A stretch of DNA of 54,426 nucleotides from Micromonospora sp. CB01531 (lineage in GTDB: Bacteria; Actinomycetota; Actinomycetes; Mycobacteriales; Micromonosporaceae). Below, in pieces: positions 1-6,600 of the stretch. The notes under the pieces were generated by a model. That model did not search any database and was not told where the DNA came from. It saw only the letters and a list, made by a program, of their open reading frames with translations. The stretch is taken from contig NZ_LWLS01000103.1 in assembly GCF_001905095.1 (NCBI RefSeq), positions 1 through 54,426 of the forward strand, read 5' to 3'. Position 1 is the stretch's first letter. Each line of letters begins with the position of its first letter. Both the position numbers and the translations under genes were made by a program.

Positions 1-159
1 CCACCGGGCCACCCCCGGCCACCGGACAGCCAGGCCGGAACCGGACACACCACGCCCAACCAGACCCCAACCAGACAGCCCATCCCGCACAGGCCGGGAC
101 CGAACGGGCGTCGACGGACCTCCGGGGCGAACAGCCGACCTTCTGGCGCTCTGAGGGGC

Positions 160-176
160 CACTTTCCCCGAAAGTG
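160..176. promoter_or_regulatory. Small perfect hairpin or operator-like palindrome
   Basis: CACTTTC, a three-base loop CCC, then GAAAGTG gives a perfect 7-bp stem. It is A/T-richer than the surroundings. It may be the terminator of a gene off the left edge or an operator; the sequence alone does not decide. Confidence 0.35.
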
Positions 177-413
177 TCGCCTCGTGGTCGCGCAGGGGCA
201 CGGTGATCGACTTCATGTGCGGTATGTGGCGGGTGTCGTAGGTGATGGATACCGCCGTTTGCGGCATCTGGAGTGGATCAACGCAGAGCGCCAGCCACTT
301 GGCCGGGGGTCGTGGTGCGGGTGGTGTCCGTATTGCGGGTGGCGGCACGCGCACGGTCAACCCTCACCCACCGTCACATCCCGTGGCGGACCAGACCATC
401 CGCACCCCGCTCT

Positions 414-471
414 GCTCTGCAGCCACATACGCAACACCACAGAACGTGAGCTGCGTATCCGGCTGCAGAGC
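414..471. repeat. 20-bp inverted repeat, 18-nt spacer
   Basis: Arms 414-433 and 452-471 are inverted copies with two adjacent mismatches (ACA versus GGA in the middle). Each carries GCTCTGCAGCC and TACGCA. No gene is supported around it. It could form a long hairpin in RNA or be the end structure of a decayed insertion element. Confidence 0.6.
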
Positions 472-664
472 AAAGCGAGGACGGGGACAGACCTCGCCGG
501 TGAGCGCAGGCAAGACGGCGTCCTCGGATGCTGGGCCGACTGTCGATGCCGGCCCGCTGGTACAGGCACGGCACTCAGTGGAATAGGGCGGATCTCGGTC
601 GGGATGTGGCCGGACACGTCGGTCACCGTGGATGCCGGTTGGTGGCGTGCCATCATGTCGGGTC

Positions 665-1033
665 ATGGAGATCTGGCACAACCCGTCCTGCTCGAAGTGC
701 GCCACCGCCCGGGCGACCCTCGACGAGGCGCGGGTGCCCTACCGGCTGCGGGCGTACCTGGCGGAGCCGCCGAGCGCGGGGGAGTTGACCGAGGTGCTGC
801 GCAGGCTGGACGCCCGGGCGTGGGACATCTGCCGCACCGGCGAGCCGGCCGCGGCGGCCCTCGGCATGGCCGACTGGCCCCGCGACGACGACGCCGAGCC
901 GCGCTGGATCGCCGCGATGGTCGCGCACCCGGAGCTGATCCAGCGCCCGATCCTGCTGCTCGAGGACGGCAGCGCACTGGTCGGTCGTACCCCGGAGGCG
1001 CTGGACGAAGCGGTGCGCCGCGCGGACCAGTGA
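665..1033 (+). CDS. ArsC/Spx-family thioredoxin-fold protein
   Basis: A 122-aa cytoplasmic protein of the arsenate reductase/Spx/YffB superfamily. The N-terminus reads EIWHNPSCSKC, so the usual active-site cysteine (Cys9) is followed by a second cysteine (Cys12) in a CxxC arrangement. The QRPIL segment near residue 95 and GRTPEAL near the end match the conserved ArsC core. Length is normal for the family. The ATG at 665 was chosen because the conserved beta strand begins at residue 2; a longer in-frame start at 632 adds only unrelated residues. No arsenic resistance genes adjoin it, so a general thiol-redox or regulatory role is as likely as arsenate reduction. Confidence 0.88.
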   Translation: MEIWHNPSCSKCATARATLDEARVPYRLRAYLAEPPSAGELTEVLRRLDARAWDICRTGEPAAAALGMADWPRDDDAEPRWIAAMVAHPELIQRPILLLEDGSALVGRTPEALDEAVRRADQ

Positions 1034-1046
1034 GCCGGCGGGTCAG

Positions 1047-1220
1047 TCAGGGGGATGGCCGCGTCGCCTGCGCGTGCCGCTCGCGCAGTCGGTCCCGGAT
1101 CTCCTCTGGGGTGTACGCCCGGCGCCGTCGTTCCGCCCGGGCCACGACCACGCCGGTCGCCGCGACGCCGGCGAGGCCGGCCAGTCCGAGTAGCTTCCAC
1201 CACCGTATCCGTTGCCGCAT
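1047..1220 (-). CDS. Small single-span membrane protein (57 aa)
   Basis: A 57-aa protein on the minus strand starting with ATG at 1220. Residues 8-27 form one hydrophobic segment rich in Leu, Gly, Ala and Val. It is preceded by basic residues (RQRIRWWK) and followed by a strongly basic tail (RAERRRRAYTPEEIRDRLRERH), so it is probably an N-out or tail-anchored membrane peptide with a charged cytoplasmic helix. The gene ends 14 bp from the ArsC-like stop codon (convergent) and its start lies 20 bp from the divergent gene at 1240. I do not recognise a named family. Confidence 0.6.
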   Translation of the reverse strand: MRQRIRWWKLLGLAGLAGVAATGVVVARAERRRRAYTPEEIRDRLRERHAQATRPSP

Positions 1221-1239
1221 CGGCCTAGGGTAGTCCGTT

Positions 1240-1902
1240 ATGAGCATTAGCCTCGATGAGGCGGTGGAGCTGACCCGGACCGGGGACGTGTGGGTGTTCC
1301 GCGGGCGCAGCGTGCCGGACCGCGCCATCCAGTTCACCACCAACAGCCCGGTCAACCACGTGGGCATGGCGGTGGTCCTGGACGACCTGCCGCCGCTGAT
1401 GTGGCACGCCGAGCTGGGCCGTTCGCTGCCGGACCGGTGGACCGGCACCCACCAGCGCGGCGTGCAGCTGCACGACCTGCGGGACGCGGTCTGCGTCTGG
1501 GCCAACCGGTACGGTCAGCGGGCCTGGCTGCGCCAGCTCGAACCGCCGGCCGACACCGCGATGGAGGAGGCGGTGCTGCGCACCGTGGCGCGTCTCGACG
1601 GCACTCCGTTCCCGTCCACCGCCCAGCTCGCCTGGCGGTGGGCGCGGGGTCGGGTGCCCGACCTGCGCTTTCGCCGGCCGTCCATTCTGGAGGGTGGGGG
1701 TGTGCCGGTGCGCGACCGGGCGCTGGAGACCGCGTACTGCGCCGAGGTGGTGGCGGTGACCTACGAGGCGATGGGGCTGCTGCCCGCCGGTCGCCGGCCC
1801 AACTGGTACGACCCGGGTCGGTTCTGGAGCGGCGACGACCTCGATCTCACCGGAGGCGCGCAGCTCGGCGCCGAGATCGAGGTACGCATCCCGCCGCGCT
1901 GA
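1240..1902 (+). CDS. Permuted papain-fold amidohydrolase-like protein
   Basis: A 220-aa protein without signal peptide or membrane span. Near the N-terminus VNHVGMAVV places a histidine (His40) before a beta strand, and TAYCAEVVAVTYEAMGLL places a cysteine (Cys167) at a helix start. Histidine before cysteine is the order of circularly permuted NlpC/P60-like proteins (YaeF/YiiX, LRAT type), which hydrolyse amide or thioester bonds or act as acyltransferases. The DVWVFRG segment at 16-22 fits the first strand of such domains. The assignment rests on motif order, so the substrate is unknown. It stands alone between the 57-aa peptide and the SnoaL-like gene. Confidence 0.62.
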   Translation: MSISLDEAVELTRTGDVWVFRGRSVPDRAIQFTTNSPVNHVGMAVVLDDLPPLMWHAELGRSLPDRWTGTHQRGVQLHDLRDAVCVWANRYGQRAWLRQLEPPADTAMEEAVLRTVARLDGTPFPSTAQLAWRWARGRVPDLRFRRPSILEGGGVPVRDRALETAYCAEVVAVTYEAMGLLPAGRRPNWYDPGRFWSGDDLDLTGGAQLGAEIEVRIPPR

Positions 1903-1943
1903 CCAGGTTTGCCGGAGCCGCCGCGCGGTAATGGAGAGCCCCC

Positions 1944-2333
1944 GTGACGGCTTCCACGCATCTCGCCGCGTTGACCGACTTCTTCGACCGGTACGGCGTG
2001 GCGCTGACCACCGGCGACCTGGCCGCCATCGCCGGCTGCTACGCGCTGCCCGGGTTGGTGGTCGCCGACACGTACAGCTTCTCGTTCACCTCCCCGGCCT
2101 CGGTGGCCCTCAGCTTCGTCGGCGCGGCCGCCGACTACCGGGAGCGGGAACTGGTCGCGGCCAATGCCGAGATTGAGGACGTGCAGCAGGTCTCCGCGCT
2201 GCTGACCGAGGTGGCGGTGCGGTGGGAGTTCCTGGACAGCCGGGGGCGGGCGGTGCCCGGTGAGCGCTACCGCTACCTGCTGCGGGCCACCGACGGCGGG
2301 CCGGCCATCTGCACCGTCATCCGTACCGCCTGA
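1944..2333 (+). CDS. SnoaL/NTF2-like fold protein
   Basis: A 129-aa protein starting at GTG 1944. LTDFFDRYGVALTTGDLAAIAGCYALPGLVV is the helix pair plus first strand typical of SnoaL-like/NTF2 cone-shaped domains, and the length equals a single such domain. The family includes polyketide cyclases, ketosteroid isomerases and many domains of unknown role, so no reaction can be assigned. It lies 41 bp after the papain-fold gene on the same strand and may be cotranscribed with it. There is no polyketide cluster nearby, which argues against a cyclase role. Confidence 0.72.
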   Translation: MTASTHLAALTDFFDRYGVALTTGDLAAIAGCYALPGLVVADTYSFSFTSPASVALSFVGAAADYRERELVAANAEIEDVQQVSALLTEVAVRWEFLDSRGRAVPGERYRYLLRATDGGPAICTVIRTA

Positions 2334-2753
2334 CGCCGCGCCGGCGGGGTGCCGCCCGTGGCTTAGCCGCCGACGCGCCGCTGGTCCACGATGCCGACCA
2401 CTGGACCGACGGCCCGCCGCCGCGGTTGCCGGCAGCGGGCCAGCCTCGGGGCGCCGCCGGTGGCGCGTCGCCGCGTGATGCGGCTCGGTGAGGCGGTCTA
2501 TGATGGACGGCTGGCGGAACCTCGACGTAGGACCGGGCCGAGCCGACTGGTCTTCCAGCAATGGGTCCGGACCGCCTGGCCGACATGCGGTGTGGTCCGG
2601 TGCGTACGCCTCGTGGTGGCGGGCCGATCGCCGGGCGGTGGTCATCCGTTCTTCGCGTCCCGGTGGCCCGGACGGGCGAAACCTGGCGGCCCGCTGCCAC
2701 CCGCCGCTCATGGCTGGTTACGCTGGCGTTCGGCTTCGGCGAGGGGGGACGTG
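2334..2753. other. 420-bp intergenic stretch before the CBM2-like gene
   Basis: No supported gene on either strand. It holds a weak 6-bp inverted repeat (GGTCCA at 2383, TGGACC at 2402) and one A/T-richer hexamer TATGAT at about 2499 that could be a -10 element, though it would give a leader of about 250 nt. The ribosome site GAGGGGGG just before 2751 belongs to the next gene. Confidence 0.5.
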
Positions 2754-3446
2754 ATGAACGCCGGACGTGGCCAATCGTCCGACGGGCCGTCGGCGCCCAG
2801 GCTGCTCATGTCGGTGCCGTGGATTGTGGTGCTGCTCGGCGTCGGCCTGCTCACCACCCTGCTCGTGATCGCCCTGCTCGCGGCGCGGGGTCCGGAGCGC
2901 CGGGTGGTCCCGACGGCCGCTGCGCCGCCGATCTACCTGCCGACGCACGGCGTGGAGAGCCCCTCCGCCGCACCGGACGACCCGGCCGCGCCGCTGGTCA
3001 CCGCCGAACCCACCGCCGGGCCGACGGCGTCGCCCAGCCCGTCGCGGCCGGCCGGCCCGACCCGGCCCGTCAGCCCGTCGCGGGCCGCGCCGGAGCTGGC
3101 CGCGCCCGCGCCGCTCGTGGCCGATGGCGGGGTCACCGCCCGGTACGAGGCCACCGGCAGCGACCGGCGGGGGTTCTCCGCCCGGCTGATTGTCGCGAAC
3201 GGGTCCGGTGTGGGTCAGGACTGGACGGTGAAGCTGTCCTTCGCCGGCAACGTGAAGAGCGTCCAGGCCTCGTCCGCCTCCGGGGTCTCGGCCAGTTCCC
3301 GCGGCGGCGGGGTGTTCGTCCTGGCCGGCACCGGGGCGCTGGAGCCGGGGCAGAGCGTCACCGTGCGACTGGAGTTCAACCGGACGGGCACGGGTGACCG
3401 GCCGGAACGGTGCACGGTCAACGGCGCGGACTGCACCATCGGCTGA
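2754..3446 (+). CDS. Membrane-anchored CBM2-like protein
   Basis: A 230-aa protein. Residues about 18-42 form a single hydrophobic span (VPWIVVLLGVGLLTTLLVIA), residues 55-120 are a Pro/Ala/Ser/Thr-rich linker, and residues about 125-230 resemble a family 2 carbohydrate-binding module ending in a Cys pair (RCTVNGADC). The domain should sit outside the cell on a stalk. Unlike genuine cellulose-binding CBM2 modules it has only one tryptophan (in QDWTV), so the usual flat aromatic binding face is mostly missing and sugar binding is doubtful. ATG 2754 follows GAGGGGGG; GTG 2751 is an equally close alternative. It lies upstream of the amylopullulanase gene with a long gap, so common transcription is unlikely. 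Confidence 0.72.
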   Translation: MNAGRGQSSDGPSAPRLLMSVPWIVVLLGVGLLTTLLVIALLAARGPERRVVPTAAAPPIYLPTHGVESPSAAPDDPAAPLVTAEPTAGPTASPSPSRPAGPTRPVSPSRAAPELAAPAPLVADGGVTARYEATGSDRRGFSARLIVANGSGVGQDWTVKLSFAGNVKSVQASSASGVSASSRGGGVFVLAGTGALEPGQSVTVRLEFNRTGTGDRPERCTVNGADCTIG

Positions 3447-3570
3447 ACCGGTCGTCCGTGGCCAGGGCGACGGGCCGGGCACTGTTGCGCCGGCTGCTGA
3501 GCCCGCTCGCCACGGCACCGTCGATCCTGGCCGGTCCTACGCCCGGCACGCTGATCGTGGGAACGGGCAC

Positions 3571-3634
3571 GTTTCGCAAGACGGCTGCTTTGTTGCGACT
3601 TGGTTTGCAAGGTATTGCAGAACGTTTCGGCAAG
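3571..3634 (+). promoter_or_regulatory. Putative sugar-regulator operator upstream of the amylopullulanase gene
   Basis: The 64 bp hold several related half-sites: GTTTCGCAAG at 3571, TTGCAA at 3605, TTGCAG at 3615 and TTTCGGCAAG at 3625. The last three lie exactly 10 bp apart, on one face of the helix. LacI/GalR regulators of maltose and starch genes in Streptomyces (MalR/Reg1) are known to bind repeats of this TTGCAA type. A MalR-like repressor is therefore a reasonable inference. The gene's AGAAAGG ribosome site at 3662 follows directly. Confidence 0.45.
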
Positions 3635-3676
3635 GGCTAGCGTGCGGGCGAATCAGCGACCAGAGAAAGGCCGTCG

Positions 3677-6600
3677 ATGAAACCCCCGCCGATATCCCCC
3701 AAGGCGCTGCTCGCCCTGGTGTCCTCCCTCGTGCTCACGCTCGTCGGCGTGCCGGTCGCCGTTCACCAGCTGAGCGCCGACGGCAGCGACCGCGCTGCCG
3801 TCCCCGACGTCCTCGCCGCCGCCAACGCCCCACAGTGGAGCCAGGAACCGTCCGCCGAAACGCTGCTCAAGGCCGGCAGCAACAGCGCCCGGGCCGAACA
3901 GTTCTACTTCGTCCTGCCGGACCGCTTCGCCAACGGGGACAAGCGCAACGACACCGGCGGGCTGACCGGCGACCGGCTCACCACCGGCCTGGACCCGAAG
4001 GACAAGGGCTTCTACCACGGCGGCGATCTCAAGGGGCTCATCGACAAGCTGGACTACATCCAGGGCCTGGGCACCACGGCCATCTGGCTGGCCCCGATCT
4101 TCAAGAACCGGCCCGTGCAGGGCACCGGTGCGGACGTCTCCGCCGGCTACCACGGCTACTGGATCACCGACTTCACCCAGGTCGACCCGCACTTCGGCAC
4201 GAACGAGGAGCTGACGAGGCTGGTCGATCTCGCCCACCGGCGGGGCATCCAGGTCTACCTCGACATCATCGTCAACCACACTGCGGACGTCATCAGGTAC
4301 GCCGAGAACAGGTACGGCTACGTCGACAAGCAGACCGCGCCGTACCGGGACGCGCAGGGGCGGGCCTTCGAGGACCGCAACTACGCCGACGGCACCCGGG
4401 ACTTCCCGCAGGTCAACGAGAAGTCCTTCCCGTACACCCCGACCTTCGCCAGCGCGGCCGACGCGAAGGTCAAGGTTCCGGCGTGGCTGAACGACCCCAC
4501 CATGTACCACAACCGGGGTGACTCCACCTTCGCCGGCGAGAACAGCGAGTACGGCGACTTCTTCGGCCTCGACGACCTCTGGACCGAGCGGCCCGAGGTG
4601 GTGCGGGGGATGACGGACATCTACGCGCAGTGGATCACCCGCGCCGGCGTTGACGGCTTCCGCCTCGACACGGTCAAGCACAGCAACCTCGACTTCTGGC
4701 CGCAGTTCAGCCGCGGCATCCAGCGGGCCGCGGAGAAGGCCGGCAAGGCGGAATTCTTCATGTTCGGCGAGGTCTACAGCGCCGACCAGGAGATCGAGTC
4801 GACGTACGTGCGCCAGGGCGGCCTGCCGGCCACCCTGGACTTCTCCTTCCAGGAGGCCGCGCGCGGCTACACCGCCGCCGGCGGCTCGGCCAAGGCGCTC
4901 GCCGACCTGTACACCCGGGACGACCTCTACGCCGCCCGGGACACCGACGCCAACCGGCTGACCACCTTCCTCGGCAACCACGACATGGGCCGGATCGGTT
5001 CCTTCATCGCCGCCGCGGGCGGGGACGACGCCAGCCAGCTGCGCCGCGACCAGCTCGCCCACCAGCTGATGTTCCTCACCCGCGGCCAGCCCGTCGTCTA
5101 CTCCGGCGACGAGCAGGGCTTCACCGGCCCCGGCGGGGACAAGGACGCCCGGCACGACATGTTCGCCAGCCAGGTGCCGGACTACCTCGACGACGACCTG
5201 ATCGGCACCACCCGTACCCACGCCGGCGACCAGTACGACACGGGCCACCCGCTGTACCGGACCATCGCCGAACTGGGCCGGCTGCGGCAGGCCCACCCGG
5301 CGCTGCGCGACGGCATCCAGGTCACCCGGTACGCGGCCGACGGCCCCGGCGCCTTCGCCTTCTCCCGGATCCTGCCCACCGACCGCACCGAGTACGTCGT
5401 CGCGGTGAACAACGCCGCGAGCGCGCAGACTGTCACCGTGGACACCTGGTCGGCCGGTGCCACCTTCACCGGCGTCTACGGCGGTGCCGCCACTGCGACG
5501 GCCGGCGCCGACGGCAAGCTGAGTGTCACCGTGCCGGCCATGTCCGCCGTGGTGCTCCGGGCCGACCGGGCGATCCCGCTGGCCGGGGCAGCCCCGGCGG
5601 TCACCGTCACCGAGCCCGGCGACGCCCCGGTCGCCACCCGGGCCGCCGTCACCGCACAGGTCACCGGCGACCCCCTCGCGACCGTCACCTTCGCCGCCCG
5701 GGTGCCCGGCGGCAAGTGGACCCTGCTGGGCAGCGCGCACAAGGCGCCGTACACCGTCCACCACGACCTGACCGGCCTGCCGGGAGGCACGAAGGTCGAG
5801 TACAAGGCCGTGGTCCGCGACGGCAAGGGCCGCGTCGCCAGCACCCGGTCCACCGGCGTCGTCGGCACTCCCGCGCAGAGCGCGTCGCGGGACTGGGCGG
5901 TGGTGCACTACCAGCGCCCGGCCGGCGGATACGCCGACTGGGGCCTGTACACCTGGGGCGACATCGACCCGGCGTACCAGACCGAGTGGCCCAAGGGGCA
6001 GCCGTTCGCCGGTGAGGACTCCTTCGGCCGGTTCGCCTGGGTCAAGCTGAAGCCGGGCGCCAGGTCGGTCGGCTTCCTCGTGGTCGACAAGAACGGGACC
6101 AAGGACGTCGAACAGGACCGCAGCATCGACGTGACGCAGACCGGCGAGATCTGGGTCAAGCAGGGTGATCCGACGGTGTACCCGACCCGGCAGGCCGCCA
6201 CCGGCGAGCCCGACCCGCCGATCGACCAGGGCACCGCGGTCATCCACTGGCGCAAGGCGGACGGCAACTACGACGGTTGGGGCCTGCACCTCTGGGACGG
6301 CGCGGCTACCCCGACCGACTGGGGCAACCCGCTGAAGCCGGAGAAGATCGACTCCTTCGGCGCGATCTTCCGGGTGCCGCTGGCCGCCGGGGCCACCGGG
6401 TTGAGCTACATCGTGCACAAGGGCGACGAGAAGGACCAGCCCGAGGACCAGCGGCTCGACTTCACCACCGCCGGGCGCGAGGTCTGGCTGCTGGCCGGCA
6501 TCAAGGGCCGGCTGCTCCCGTCGACCGCCACGGGCGTCGCTCAGGACCTAGACATCACCAAGCAGAAGGCGCAGTGGATCGACCGGTCCACCGTCGCCTG

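Larger units (their letters stand above)
1..664. other. Left-end stretch without a supported gene
   Basis: Open frames exist on both strands, but none has a convincing ribosome site, a family motif or typical third-position GC bias. Two structures stand out: a small hairpin at 160-176 (CACTTTC-ccc-GAAAGTG) and an imperfect 20-bp inverted repeat at 414-433 / 452-471. The stretch could be a decayed mobile-element end or an intergenic region whose gene lies outside the window. I see nothing else in it. Confidence 0.5.

Noticed and set aside
184..1233. 349-aa frame at the left end
   Set aside because: Crosses the ArsC-like gene in another frame; the unique first part has no recognisable domain. 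A short CPYC word was considered as a zinc ribbon, but its context does not fit.
3653..6418. 921-aa open frame on the minus strand opposite the amylopullulanase gene
   Set aside because: It mirrors the codon periodicity of a real gene with clear GH13 motifs and has no family motif of its own. Long antisense frames are expected at this GC content.
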